From Pagrus major (Eukaryota > Chordata > Actinopteri > Spariformes > Sparidae), in contig NC_133225.1 in NCBI RefSeq assembly GCF_040436345.1, forward strand, positions 24,730,540 through 24,794,539: a stretch of 64,000 nt of DNA, written 5' to 3'. The notes under the pieces are model-generated. The model worked only from the letters and a program-made list of their open reading frames with translations. It searched no databases and was not told where the DNA came from. The position numbers and the translations under genes are program-made. Shown in pieces: positions 25,960 through 39,335 of this stretch. Each line of letters starts with the position of its first letter. Position 1 is the stretch's first letter.

Positions 25960-26500
25960 TCCTGTGTTTGCTCTTGACACATGCTCACGCAGTTTAAAGT
26001 GGCACATCGCCTTCACTTCTCAAATGAAAAGCTTTCCAAGATTTTTCCTGATTTACACCATGATTCTAACAGATGTGAATCGCACAAAGTCTCTCTTACT
26101 CACACTTTCTGGACTTGTCCCAGACTGTCCACATATTGAACCCCTGGTTTTGAGACATACAGAGTTATCTGAATACCATTTGAACCCTGCCCTCTAACAG
26201 GAGATCTTATGTAGTTTCTCCACATACTCTATGAGGCTCCACTGACAGGTTCTACAACTTATGGCAACCATTATTATCATATCTAGACAGACTAAAATGG
26301 CGCTCTTTCCTCATAGCTAAGGGTCCAGATGCAGTAGGCCTCATGTTGGTGTACAAGCTTCATTAAGCCTTTATCATTTGGATGGATTTTTTTTATAATT
26401 TACTTCTTTTTGGTATTCATTAATTTTTTTCTCCAATGTCAAATGTCTGCTCTTAACTTTATTTATCTTCTTTACTTCGATTGTGATTATAATGATTTGT
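25960..26500 (+). mobile_element. Relic of an L1/Tx1-like LINE (end of the ORF2 protein)
   Basis: Translation from 25990 gives a block containing QFKVAHRLHFSNEKLSKIF and, further on, a cysteine pattern ending THTFWTCPRLSTY before a stop. This arrangement (QFK..HR.H, K..., C..., THMFW.CP) is the C-terminal region after the reverse transcriptase in L1/Tx1-type LINEs. Frames are broken after 26140, and a T-rich tail follows to about 26500. The rest of the element is missing. It is a dead 3' fragment on the plus strand. Confidence 0.6.
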
Positions 26501-29500
26501 GCTACTCTCTGAAAAGGTACGCTGGATAACACTTTATAATAACCACCACTAATAAATGGTACATTTATAGTTAAACTTTAGTTAATAATTATTGCACTGT
26601 TTAAAAACACTGGAATGGTTTATAAGCAATTGTTTTTTGTGAAGTTGTACCTGATTTTTAACAATAGTTAAAATTAAATGGTTTATAAATACTGTGTAGT
26701 TAATCTACATCCGATTATTTGGATGGCCATTATAAAGTTGCAATTAATGTTTATAAACCTTTACAATTGCTTAAAAGGTGCACTACTTTTTATTAGAGAC
26801 GGTTATTATAAACTGTGTAGTGTACATCTTTCTTTTTTCTCGGTCTTGTCGTCTGAAGCAGCACGGTTGATACAAAGTTCCTGTGCACAACTTTGTATTG
26901 CATGTCAAATCTATAAAGTTAAAAAAACAAACAAACAGAAAAAACTGTTCGTACGATATATAATAGGAGGAAACTGTAAATGCTACTGAAATATCACAAT
27001 GCTATTACATTGAAATTAATAATGAGATACCAGAAGAGATTTACAGCACGTAAGGTTTGGAAGTTCTGAGTGGTCTTTGAAGGTGTTTTCAATGATGTCT
27101 TCTAGTTTTTGCAGGAGTTAAGGAGTAAATAAACCAGTAAATATATATATATAAGCTAGTAAATCTTTAAACGTCGAGAATATTTTAATTCTAATCCTTT
27201 CTTTTTACGATGCTGTTTGTAAACTGCTTTTTATTGGGTTTTTTTTCAAGATGAACAAACTGTTTAGACAAAGCTGTTTATATCAATGGTTTATGGGTTG
27301 TATGTTCTGATAATCACCAAAACATAAAACAACTTCCATGGTTTTACCAATGAATAAAGAACAGGACACCATTAATTGATGTACAACAATGAAAATATGG
27401 GTCTTAATATGTTGTGTGAATATTCTGCAGTGATTTAACCATCATGTCACTTTGGAAAATGTTAACCCAAATAGAGAAGGAAACCACAGCAAAGGCATGT
27501 TCACCTTGGACCAGTTAACCTTGTTTGAGAACCAGAGTGTCTTTACAGTGGTGTGAAGGGTGAGCAACTGCATAATGTTTTGCAAGTCCTATCATGCATT
27601 GAACTGACATCCTTGACAGTCCTGTAATTGAAATCACTGGAAATGATCCCAGTTTTCACTCTCATCTGCCCAAGTAGTTCTGCAATTCAATACCAACAAT
27701 TACAGAAGTGGGACATTTCCCAGAGCTAAATCTCATCAAAAGGTTCCTGATGGGCTTTTTTGGGGTCTGTGACATGACAACGTTTGAGAACTGCAGAAAA
27801 AAAGAGTAATGGTTTATTGTTTCCCATGTCAGAGTGCTGTGGTTGCCGCACGAATGTGAGCGTCTGTGGAAATCATTATTACTCAAAGGCAGTGCGAGTG
27901 AAGAGCCTCATATAAGGGTGGTAGGTGGATGAAAACCTGCGATTTGACGAGGACCCTCACTGAGGAGCCGGTCCCACTCAGCTTCATCTAATGGGACTGA
28001 AGTGGATGATGGGTAACCAGGGCAGAGGGGCTGTGAAGATGATCAGATGATCCCTTTTTGACTGTCGTTCTGTCTCATTGTGCAGTGAGTCATAAAACAG
28101 AAAGGAAAAGACTAAATGACATTGAAAAATAGAGAATTTATGGTTCATTGGGGGTTTGAGGGCAGAGTGGGCCTTGTTTTCAGATCCCTAAGCAAGATGT
28201 TTGACATCCTATATAAAAAGCTAAATGAAATATGATCCTAAAGCTTCAGTTTCCGTTCAAAGTACCTCAAACTTTTAGTCTCAGGAGCAAATTTTCAAGG
28301 AACTAAGGCTATGTTCACACTGCAGGAAAATCAGATTTGTTTCTCAAAACACATCTGACGAACGGAGTATTTGCAACATTATTTGTAAGTGATCAGATCA
28401 AATTTTAGTGCATGAGTGGCTGTAGTTACGAAATAGGCGTTAGTCACTACGTACGCTGAAACGCAGCTCTCCAACATAGAAGGATGATAATTGAAGAGCC
28501 ATCATCTCCCTCTCAAAACAATTAGCTGTCAAGTCACAGAGCAGACAGTATATTTCAGCTTCTGGCAGATGTGTTGTCCTCCATACTACTCTGCTAGTAG
28601 CAGCATGGTTCTCCTCAGTCGCTCTGATCCACTTCCTGGACTCTATGTCATCGTTGTGTGTTGTGCTGAGAGTGACACAAAAAACACTTTGAAATCCGAT
28701 AAGAGCAGCCAGAGCATTCAGACTGAGACTGTCTGTACTATAATCCAATTCATGCCGTTTTTTTTGCTCTCAAGCCGTCCTAAAATCAATCTGGATATAC
28801 AATAAAACTAATTTGGGCTGGCAGGCTGAACATAGCTTCAGCCTTCAACCCATCATTATCTGCATTTAAACAGCTGTCTAAACACCCACAAAGATTTGGC
28901 AAATTAGTCTGCTGGTGATTGAAAAAAGGACAGTGGTTTTTTTTATTATAATTTTTGGCGCAACTACACATAAAAGATCGCCGTTGGTCAAAAAACAGAA
29001 ACTGGTGGCAAGATTCGACCAATGCAATATTCATCTGCAGTGTATGTAGTTTACATTTTTTTTAAGAAAAAACACCTTCACCAGTCGTGTTTTTAAAAAA
29101 AAACAGTAGCAAAAATAATGTCAGTCAAAACAGCTGTGAACTCAACAGGTGCATTTACAAGACAGTTTAGATGTGAAGTGTTAATTATGAACAGCATGTC
29201 AGAAACATTTAGAGCAGTAATACAAAACATACTGTCTAATAAAGGCTCTTCTTAAATCACACAAGCTGCTTTAATAATGTTATGCAATAGGAGCAAACGT
29301 GAATGAGATCTGGTGCAATGGTTAACTTCAGCTGTATCTTCCAAGGCTCAGAGAGAAGAAACAAAGAAGAGCACTCACTCTGCTGCTCATTCTCGGTACC
29401 ACACAAGTTATCCACACAGGACTTTTACTCAAAACAGAAAACATGCCTTGAAAAGATGATCCAAACTTCCAGAGCTTTAAAAGGAGCTTTAGCTTAGCAT

Positions 29501-30842
29501 AAACAGTAGTGATTTTTGACACAACAGCCAGTGGATGGCACTCTTACCCTTGTACCATTAGCTTATGCAAAGATCCTGAGTAGCCTAACAATCAGACTAT
29601 GTAGCCTCTCACTGTGTAATATATAACATGCTATAGTCTTAATTTTCTAAACATTTACATTTGGTATCCTCCAAAAATGGCCGACTTGCTGTTGGATGAA
29701 ATCAATTCATGAATCTACTATCTAGACCTGAATCGGGCGGCACACGCAGCCTTGCTTCCAATTTTGCCCACTTGCCCCTCACGGTATTGCAAGCAAAGCA
29801 TTTCCCATGGCCCAAAAAGCATTTTCCCCATAAAGCACTATAACAGGGAGATGTAATTAAACGGGACACCTCGAACTACATACAAGGTCAATCATGACTC
29901 TTTCCATTATGAATTTTTGATCCGTGGAGGTTTTAAATTTGTAACACGTTCCTCAAGGCCAGAAAAGCAATTTAAAATTCTGTGACATCATCACAATAAG
30001 AAAGTCTACTGCGCATATTCAGTGGGCAACATAACCAGGAAGTTAACCCAGAAGCTAGAGGTTGTTTTGGGATATTTGCCAGGTGAGCAATTCTGATTGG
30101 ACTGAGTAGGTGGCATCTTTGCATTTAGTATCTATTTCTAATAAAAATCTATGTGTTAATAATCATTCCATATAGGATATATTGGCTATTGTATAAGTCC
30201 TCATGCCCCATATAGAGTGGTGTAGTTTGTAGTCCTAAACTGGGAAATCAGTGAGCATTTTTTGCACATTGGTCCCTTCGAGTTTTTTTACTTGGTTTTT
30301 GGTTAAATGTCTGAAATAAGGTCTGTGGTTACCACAAGCTTAATTTACATTATTTGTTCTACGACATAAGACATCTTTAAATTTCCCACAATTTAATCAT
30401 AAAGCGCTTACTTGTCTTAAAAACAGCATTTTAAAGAGACTCCTGTCCTGTCCCATATTGGTTACTCCACTAAAACTTCAGTTGTCCAAAAAGTATTAAA
30501 AAATAGTCCTACATAACAGCAACAACAGTGAAACTGCATGTTTTGATCATTGAAAATCTTCATGTCAGGCTTCACTGGGCATAAGACTTGTAAAATGTTG
30601 ACAATGACAATGAAGCACAGAGGAACTGAATATATTCACTACATAAGGACTACATCATCTGGATTCACAGGATTGACCCATGTTCCTTTAAAACATACCA
30701 ACCACAGGGAGGAAAGTGAGCCAGTTATTTGACGTGGAGTGAATCCTCTTCTCTCCAGAGGATCTCGGACGGCTCCTCTGGGACTGTTACCTTGTAGTGA
30801 CCCGGAATGACACTCCCGCCGTGTCAGCACTTCTGAGGCCGA

Positions 30843-30848
30843 TATAAG
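30843..30848 (+). promoter_or_regulatory. TATA-like box upstream of gamt
   Basis: TATAAG lies 93 bp before the gamt start codon, inside a GC-richer stretch (30740-30940), and is followed by a pyrimidine-rich segment where transcription could begin. The spacing would put the start site near 30873 and give a leader of about 65-70 nt. This is inferred from position only. Confidence 0.35.
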
Positions 30849-30940
30849 CCGCAGCTGGCCGCCTCTCACCCTCTTCTGTGTAGAGACACAGTCAGCCAAA
30901 CCGTTCACCAGAACCACTGCCTCCCCAGCACCACAACAGC

Positions 30941-33900
30941 ATGACCTCCGCCGCTCAGCCCATCTTCTCAAAGGGAGAGGACTGCAAGTCGTCCTGGCAC
31001 GACGCTAGCGCCGGCTACAATGAGACCGACACACACCTGGAGATCATGGGCAAGCCCGTGATGGAGCGCTGGGAGACCCCGTACATGCACTCTCTGTCGA
31101 CCGTTGCAGCCTCAAAAGGTAAAACTGGTCGTTCGAGTAAATGTCCGATGAGAGACATCCATTATCGGACGCAGCGCTCTGTTGAATGATGTGTCCGACA
31201 ATGGACTCCTGAAGTAGCATATTCCCTAGCCCATAATAGCAGTTTTGTTTGGGTGATTTAAAAGTATAAGAACAAGTTAATGCCACCGAGTTTCATGAAT
31301 TATTGATATGAGTTTTGTAAACAGTTACATGCCCTTCATATGATTCAAAACGTAGCTTGCTGTCAGGTCAACACAAACATTAGCAGATGTTACCAGTAAG
31401 CTAAATATTTGCTTCAGTACACAGTTTGCCCTAAAATAGTGAGTGATGTGTTAAAACTTGTAAAGATGTTGTTTAAAAATGGTGAGAGGGCAATAAAAAC
31501 ACATTTTAATCTTACGTTTGTATTCATACAACTTTATTAGTAAAAAAACAACTACAAACAACTACTATAACTACAATGAATATGAATAGATTTCTGATTG
31601 ATTAACAGAAACCATTCAATGACACACGCAGAATATGACACTGAACCATGCATAATGTTTTATAGGGCATTTTCAACAAGCTATTTGTAGTAACCTGCCT
31701 TAACATGATTCTCCAAGAATCCACCACAGTCAATTAAGATTTAGAGTTAAAAATAAGAGTCCTCTGATTCTTGTAAAAATAAATCAAAGTCTTCCAAGAA
31801 GTTCTTCCAAGAAGAACAAGTACCAAGTGGATATAAAGTCTTATAGGATTTTAAAAAAAACATTCATAGGAATCCTACGGGATTTTATTGTCACAGATAG
31901 TAAAAGACTGATTTCCAATAGGACTGTGGAAATCCTAAGAACCTAAACCCCGTCATGAAGAATTCCTATAGAAATGTATGGGAATCCTAAAGGATTTTAT
32001 TGGAACCAGAACATTTTTTCTTATAGTATTCATAAAAGATTGAAAGTTGAAAATCCTGTAAGACTTTTTGACAACAAACACAAACACACAACAAAATAGT
32101 CCAACTATTTTTTAGGGAAGCTGAAAAGAATCACAAAATATGTGTATTTTTTAAAAATGTGTTTATGAAAGTTTGTGCTGTTTTTAATTTATTTTTTAAA
32201 AACTATTTTAAAATGTTGGATAAGGAGTTTTCAGACACGTTAGCCTTTTTGGTTAATGATCTTGAGGACACGTGTGAGAGTGTGAGCAGCATGTTGCTCG
32301 GTGCTTTGTGAATACTACGGCAGCTGTTACTCTACTCACGGGAGCCGGCCAACAAGTCTGCAGGGGGACTCAGCTCATCTGCTCTTAGCTTTATGTGAAA
32401 ATAGACTGATCCACAAGAATGTGCACAGGAAGTGTCTACACAACACTGTACAAATACACATTTCTATTGCACTTGTAGTTTCATTGGGAAACGGAGAAAG
32501 TGTGTTTTCTTGCCATGATGTCGATGCATTATTTCTGCAGGTATATCCAAGATACATACTGGTACAGTTTATTTAGATTAATTCCTAAATTACAAGTTGA
32601 AATTGATTGAGACAAAACCAATATGCAAACCCCACTCATGAAAAGACACATGGTTTTTGGATGGTTGTCATTTTTCACATTCTAACTGAATATTTTAAAA
32701 TCAGACATTTCCCGAGGGAAACATGACTTTTTTTCTCTGTTGACTGTTTGTGTCTCACCTGAACTGATTTCAGCTCCGTGCATTTTGCATTGTGGATACA
32801 AAAAAATGAATGAAACTAAAATGTGAATATTACCCTGTGCTGCAAGCAACAATAAATAGCCTTCACCCCTCATCTATTTATATACTTCTCTGCAAGTAAA
32901 TGAAACCCTTTGGCCTTTCGGGCCACCACATGTTCCAGCCAACTGGCTTTCCCGCCACACCTTAAAAGAGGGGCAAAACTTTAACCTTAAACTGTTAAAA
33001 TCAGAGAATCTATGGCCATGCTAGTCCTATATTATCACTATGTTACTGAGCCCCAACAGCTTGCTTCATCAGAGTTGGGGTTTTACAAGTGGAACCCAAA
33101 TTTTAATGAGCTTTTTGGTATTTTATTAGTTATTAAACATTGTTGAAATGCATGTCTCTTGTTTTGTCTGGTAGGTGGTCGTGTTCTGGAGATCGGTTTT
33201 GGTATGGCCATCGCCGCCACTAAGATGGAGTCTTTCCCCATCGAGGAGCACTGGATCATCGAGTGCAACGACGGCGTCTTCGCCAGACTGGAGAACTGGG
33301 CCAAGTCTCAGCCACATAAGGTCAGTAGACCCGACCCAGTATTATCTGCCTGTATAAGTTTATCAGAGATATGTTTGCTTGGAACCTCTAGTTTACTGTC
33401 ATAGATGCAGATGAGTGAAGTTGGTGTTTATGTCGCTGCAGGTCGTCCCTCTGAAGGGCCTTTGGGAGAACGTCGTCCCCACTCTGCCAGACAACCACTT
33501 TGATGGTAAGAAGTCAAACCAGATGTTGGTTACATGTGGAGATGTTCAGTTTTGCTTGAGGTTACAGTTTGATGTGTTTTAAAGAAAATCAGAGCACACA
33601 GTTGGTACAAATCATCATAAGGGTCATCAGGGTAAAAAAAACATTACTGCCCCCTGGTTTGGCCACACTTTCTGAAAATCAGTGTGAGGATGGATAATCT
33701 ATTCAGATCAAATTTCACAACGCATGCAGAAAACTGAATGATTGACTTATTGTGTCTCTCCTCTCCCAGGTATCCTGTATGACACATACCCTCTGTCAGA
33801 GGACACATGGCACACTCACCAGTTTGACTTCATTAAGGTATGTAGTGAAAAACCACACAAACTCCTGAGAGGATTAAAATTCTGCAGAAGGATAATCCAT

Positions 33901-35733
33901 GAATACTCGGAATTGTTTGCATGAAAAGTGGATTAAAGATACTGAAAAATAGCATCATAATGGAAATAAATTGTCATCAGTCGTACAGTCTGTTTTCTTT
34001 AGGTTATGATCTGACAGGAGCTTGACTTAGAGCTGCGTCTCTGTCTGTCTGCAGGGTCACGCTCACAGGATGCTGAAAACCGGCGGCGTCCTCACCTACT
34101 GCAACCTGACCTCTTGGGGCGAGCTGCTCAAGACCAAATACAACAACATTGAGAAGATGTTTGAGGTATGTCTTAGTTATCATCCATGCTCTGCTGAAAG
34201 GAGAGGTGGTGTAACATATATGATGGTTCAAACAGTCCAAAACATTTTATGTGTCCCAATTCCACAATACATACAAATTATATCTATGTATATATGTAGG
34301 TATTGCATACAGTATGTACTTCATACAAAGCAAACATCATTTGCAAGCCAGCATGCTTTTCTGGCTATTCTGACCCACAATTCTCAGCACAGCGGAAGAT
34401 AAGTCACATTGACCTAGTCCCCAAGACGGCACAGACAGATGACAGCTCAATGGCTGCATTCCAAATCACACACTTTTTCTTTCAACTTAAAATTTCTTGC
34501 TAAAGACTTCAAGATGCAATGTTATGATGAAGTAGTATGTCCCAATTGTATGCATGCAACAGTACGTACTTTGTAAGGACAGCAACACACTTGAAGCTTC
34601 TACATATGAGATTTTGAACATCAGTTTAGCAGCAAACAACTACCTGCTATGAATAGATGTAGTGGAATAATGACATCCTGACTAGAGATAGTCTCTCTTC
34701 CAATGAGTGCGTTGTGATCCAAGCTTCTCTGCTCTTTGTTTGGTAGTCGGGTTTTCATTATGTGCATGTTGTGCACGTGAGTTACGATGTCACTGATAGC
34801 GTATATAGCACCTTTAAAGTAAAAAAAAAAGTTTTTGATTTGGAACGCAGCCTTATTTCTTTTGTGCAGTGCATTATGGGACAATTTTGTTGGTCAATAA
34901 AGAGAGCACACAACACACATGCACCGCTGCAGTGCCCACACAGCTCCACCTCCTCCAGAAGTAAATGAACTTAGATGCCGTTGTTGTTGACACACAGTAC
35001 ACAAGCGTTGTTATATTTATCTGTTAATAAAAAATCTAAAATGTTATGCCCTCAATATTGTGTCAGTATTTTCCCCATGTTATCGAATATCGATATTATT
35101 CAAGGTATTGTAGTGAAGTTAGAGGATGCAGCTATTGTCATTAATAAGTAAGCTGAAAGTAATTTCAACCACTATTCTTTGTCGAGATCATGATCAGGAT
35201 GTACATGTTTTAAAGACTTTCATCAGCTGGAGGACATAAGTTAAGGCTGTCTGTTTGATTTCATTGGAGCGTTTTATTGACCTGTGTCATAGTACAATAA
35301 CAGTGACAGTACAGTTAGAGTACAGTTAATGCATTATCCTACCACATAACAGTAAAATCATTCAGTCACTGATGTGTGGTATTGTACCTGTGACCGATCA
35401 ACATGTGTTTCAACAGGACAGTTTAGACTTTAGTGTTTATCCATGCAGCAAAGCACCGAGCTGACACCTCGAACAGGCCACATTTGAGTTCAACCTGAAT
35501 TGGTATGCCGCGATAATTTCAAGGTTAATGATGAACAGGCTTGTAGGAACCTGATAACCTCACACCGACCTCCGTCTGTTAATGATTTTCAGGAAACACA
35601 GGTGCCTCATCTGCTCCAAGCCGGCTTCAAGAAGGAGAACATTAGCACCACCACCATGGACATTGCACCGCCCAGCGAATGCAAATACTATTCCTTCAAT
35701 AAGATGATCACTCCCACCATCATCAAGGAGTAA
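30941..35733 (+). CDS. gamt: Guanidinoacetate N-methyltransferase
   Basis: Six exons, all GT-AG: 30941-31118, 33175-33320, 33442-33505, 33770-33837, 34055-34165 and 35593-35733. Together they give 708 nt and 235 aa (human GAMT has 236). The enzyme transfers methyl from S-adenosylmethionine to guanidinoacetate, the last step of creatine synthesis, in the cytosol. The SAM-binding glycine motif is residues 60-69 ([10 protein letters not shown]). The acidic residue for the ribose is E89 in IIECNDG, and the catalytic aspartate is D134 in LYDTYP. The N-terminal block [20 protein letters not shown], which closes over the substrate, is intact, so the enzyme should be active. The ATG at 30941 sits where the family starts. 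The gene is the middle member of the block shared with human 19p13.3. Confidence 0.97.
31869..32002 (+). repeat. Pair of 22-nt direct repeats in gamt intron 1
   Basis: Near-identical 22-mers occur at 31869-31890 and 31981-32002, 112 bp apart and differing at two positions. Each is partly palindromic (AATCCT...AGGATT). Looser relatives occur nearby (about 31925-31935 and 32052-32062). Together they look like a decayed internal-repeat transposon or a diverged tandem array, and no protein is encoded. Confidence 0.55.
35010..35130 (+). repeat. Dispersed repeat, copy A (gamt intron 5)
   Basis: The segment contains GTTATATTTAT...ATAAAAA...TGTTATGCCCTCAAT.TTGTGT, then a TATCGA-rich stretch and TTCAAGG. 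A matching segment in the same orientation is at 38345-38465. This is a non-coding dispersed repeat family of unknown class. Confidence 0.5.
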
Positions 35734-35836
35734 AGACCGAAGACAGCCTTTTTTTTTTTGGTTCTACCATGACGTGCCTTCTAAAATGACCCATGTGACC
35801 TCATCATTCTGTTTATAACACTGTCAGCCATGATTC

Positions 35837-35842
35837 AATAAA
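35837..35842 (+). terminator. gamt polyadenylation signal
   Basis: A canonical AATAAA lies 104 nt after the gamt stop codon (TAA, 35731-35733), in the order expected for a short 3' UTR. Confidence 0.7.
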
Positions 35843-36084
35843 TGCATCCAAAGTTACAAGGCTCTTGCATTTATTACACAGTTATCAGCTTTTGATGATA
35901 CATATAGCAGCAAAAGAATACATAAATCCATTTGATTACCACAGTATGACTTAACTTTGCAGGATATTTGAAATCACATTTCAAATGAACTGTCCAGTGA
36001 AAAAACTTTTATAAATCTACAGTTCATCTTGATAAAGAGCTGTTTCTCATCTTCCCTGCTCTTTCAATGTAACTAGCTAGTATG

Positions 36085-36330
36085 AATGTTTCATATGAGA
36101 ATAGCCAACTCAATGTGCATCATCCATATGTACAAAATCAACATTCGTTTTATATTTCTAAAAGTTCTGCGTAGTTCCCCATAAAAAAGGCAGAAGAAAA
36201 CAAAATGAAACTCATCTTCTATATCTGACGGACAACATGTTGAACAACTGACGTATCGTCCAGTTTCAACCAAGAAGCAATATACCAGGTCTCATCTGGC
36301 CACATAAAGATCTTTGCTATTAGATAAATT
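36085..36330 (-). mobile_element. LINE C-terminal relic, minus strand
   Basis: Read on the minus strand, the sequence gives GQMRPGILLLG and, after a frameshift, VETGRY...C..C...IEDEFHFVFFCLFYGELRR. The pattern (Q.R.G.L.L ... ETGR ... C..C ... E.EFHF...C..Y..LR) is the zinc-knuckle-like tail of a family of fish non-LTR retrotransposon proteins. The frameshift shows that it is dead. A second copy of the same region lies about 350 bp away in the opposite orientation. Confidence 0.5.
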
Positions 36331-36589
36331 CTATACAAATTCAAGTTTTATAATTCTAAACAGAAGAGCTTTTAGCTGTTCATAAGTCAGAAGTTTGGCT
36401 GATTTTGATTCCTGGTTTAATGGGCCAAAAAATGTGAAATGATGAGACTGTGGAATAGTTTGCTTAATTTGTCAGAAAACGGGCTCAATAAGAAAGTTTT
36501 TTCATTGGGGTAAATTGCACAACTCTCCATGTGTTACAGAGACTCACGCTGTTATTTTTAGCATGAGCACAATTAGAGGAAAGGTACTT

Positions 36590-37065
36590 GCTAGATTTTA
36601 AGAAAAATGGCCAAATGTAGTGAAGTATGGTGCTGAAGCGTATATTACAGCAAACTTATAAAACAATCGGAGGTCTTTGGTTGCACAGCTGAGAACAGGA
36701 ATCCTTCCTCTGGCCCTTGAAGTTGGCAGATTTGAAAATATCCAGGAGGACAGGTTGTCTGAATTATGCAAATTAAAAGAAGTTGAGAATGAATCACATT
36801 GTCTTCTGTATTGTCCTTATTATGATGAGTTAAGAATTCCTCTATTGAATGAAATGTCTGTTCAAAATCCAGAAATGTTCTTGTGAACGGATGATGACAG
36901 AACAGAATGGTTGTTTAATTTTGATGCTTATAAGTCGGCCGACTTTGTTTCTATAGTTAAAAACGTGAGGATGGTTTATTTGTTTAGTGTTATTTGTAGT
37001 TTATATGTTGCTGTTCTGGTTTCTCTGGTTGGTACATTGTGCACAATAATAAAATAAAATAATCA
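36590..37065 (+). mobile_element. LINE C-terminal relic, plus strand
   Basis: The frame at 36677-36886 encodes VAQLRTGILPLALEVGRF..., then a cysteine block and VENESHCLLYCPYYDELR, the same protein region as the minus-strand relic at 36085-36330. Downstream, a 3' tail ends in a run of AATAAAATAAAATAATC near 37050-37065, as expected for the end of a LINE. Upstream coding sequence is missing, so this is a 5'-truncated copy. Confidence 0.55.
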
Positions 37066-38344
37066 GTCGTCTAAATGTACACAGTTTTGGTTTAGTCCAT
37101 GTATCACCAGTCAGTTGCTCTTTATACTAAGTAAACTCTGATTCTCTAAACATATATAAATATCAACTTTTTCATTGTTAAGAAATAATTCATCATAATA
37201 CATTTATTTTAGCTTATGTTCTTTTCTAGTGTCGTTTAAATGTCAAATTTCCAGGCTATTTACAGACAAACTTCTGGAGTTGAAGTTTTGGTGTCCAGTA
37301 TGGTTGTAGCTGCTCTATCTCAGTCCACTGATACATTTTACTCAACACAGCAGCAAATATGCGAGACAGCAGCAGAGAGAAACCACATGAAACTACGACA
37401 AATGCATTCACACCCCACTGAGTCTCACCTGTTTCACTCCTTAAATCATCCTGTGTCTTTCTCTGCACGCATATCCCAATTTTAGACCAAGCTGAGTAGA
37501 TGTATCACTACATGTTGAAATGCTTAGTTTGTCAGGAACTTCAGAAAGTTTAGTCTAAGATTCAGATATCTTCTCCACTCTTAAACACTGCAGGCTCATG
37601 TTTCTCCTGTGGGAATTAATGGAAAATCACTCAGCAGCATGCATGTCAGGAGTGTGCCTTTCTAAACTCAGTGTGCAGTTTTTAAATTAAGCAATCAATC
37701 AGTCAAACTTTACAGCACCTTTGAAGCAAATTAAAATGCAATTCAAAGGGCTGCACAAGTGATTTAAAATAAATACTGTGATATATTAAGAAAACAGAAA
37801 ATGATTTAGAGACTAATGCACTCCATGACAGCAATGAAATATGGGTAGTTAAAATAATAAAAGATAAAACAAGCAATAAAAATAACAATAAAATGATATA
37901 CTACTACTTCTATTACTACTAATAATTATGTTACTAAAAACAGTTAAATGTTGATAAAATTGAATAAAATGTTCTGATCAAATAAAAAGATTTAAATAAG
38001 TAGACTAAAACCATGAAATTGTAAGACAGCATGTTTATTTAAGGGAAACATTGCCTCCTAATATGAATGTAAATCTGAGAAGACTGAGCCAGTTAACGGA
38101 CAAAAATCTTATTTTTACTTGTTTTATGAAACACCAATAAAGTGAGAATTAGACTACTGAATGATGTCGTCAAAATATATAGAAATATTGATTGATTTTG
38201 AATATTTGAAACGGTTTCAATACTCATTTTCTGCAGTATCGATACACTGTGCCACTTCCCGCTCTCTGTCTTACTCATACACATTATTTTTAAAGGCTTA
38301 ATCTGAATAGAAAAACACAAATGTTTCTAAAAAAGTGTTATTCC

Positions 38345-38465
38345 CTTGTTATATTTATGTATTGATAAAAATAAGACGTGTTATGCCCTCAATGTTGTGT
38401 CCAAACGATATCAAACATTGATATCTTTCAAGGGTTTTGTATCAAAGTTGAAAATTCCAGTATCG
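38345..38465 (+). repeat. Dispersed repeat, copy B
   Basis: This is the second copy of the family seen at 35010-35130. The shared core is TGTTATGCCCTCAATgTTGTGT followed by TATC-rich sequence and TTTCAAGG. The order of blocks is the same and spacing differs slightly. Confidence 0.5.
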
Positions 38466-39227
38466 TAACAACAATACGACTTACAATATGCATAAATGCA
38501 TAATACACAACATCGTTAATAAGTGTTTAATGTTGAGCTCTCTGCATAAAGAAGGAAAGCAATTTATGGCTGTAGATAACAGTGTGTGTGTTATCTGAAC
38601 ACGTAGGAATAAGTTGCCACCTGGCAAGGACCCATTAATCATTACATGGATGGATGATGCAACACCAGGCTGCAGTCAGGTGGGAAACTACAGCAGCTGG
38701 CGGCTCTCAGGTCTGAATCAGGAGCACATGACTCATATTTTAGGATAAGTCAACACTCTCATACAGAAAAATATGAAGAGGCAAAAACAGATCTCACAGC
38801 TAAGACGGCGAGAAGTTAATGAATCAATTAGTCAATTTGTAATTTTCAAAGCAACAAATACAAACATCTGCTGCTTTCAGCCACTCAAATGTGAGGATTT
38901 GCTTTTGTGTCACATCTGTTAGTACATATCAGAATATCTTTAAAGTTTAACTGCTGCTCGGATAAAACAGGATTTTTCTGGGGAAACAGGTGATAATTTT
39001 AAACATTTTATCGATAAAATTGATAAATTGAGTTGAGTTACATTTTAGAAGAAGGCGAAGATTCACCAGCCCGAGTTGTAAGAAGTACCCAAAAGTCACA
39101 CTTCAGCCTGGCCGATTATTGAAACCAACACTCAGCACTTTTTTGTTGGAGTCAAGTGTATGTTTTTTTTTTTATCTGATGACAGATAAAATAAATCAAT
39201 TTACAAATGGTCAGCATGCAAACGGCA

Positions 39228-39335
39228 CAGTAACTAAAGTTATCAGATAAATGTAATAATAAAAGTACAATATTTGCCTCCAGAATGTAGAGGAGTGGAA
39301 GTATAAAGTAGCAGAAAATGGAAATACACACGTAG
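39228..39335 (-). mobile_element. Dispersed TIR element (AAGTA-rich family), fragment
   Basis: Read on the plus strand, it carries GTGGAAGTATAAAGTAGCAG and AAAATGGAAATAC, the reverse of the family seen at 21833-22047 and 61949-62343. Only part of the element is present and it is non-coding. Confidence 0.45.

Larger units (their letters stand above)
20561..30740. other. Intergenic region between divergently transcribed dazap1 and gamt
   Basis: About 10 kb of AT-rich sequence lies between the two 5' ends. Besides the minisatellite (20880-21190), a TIR-element copy (21833-22047) and an L1/Tx1-like relic (25960-26500), I recognise no gene. A sequence beginning GCTATGTTCACACTGCAG near 28308 looks like one end of another common fish MITE, but no convincing opposite end was found. 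Open frames such as 22158-22532 and 28491-28805 match nothing I know and lack splice or promoter context. Confidence 0.55.

Noticed and set aside
28308..29060. MITE starting GCTATGTTCACACTGCAG
   Set aside because: One end resembles a common element, but the only opposite candidate (CTGCAGTGTATGTAG near 29036) matches too poorly.
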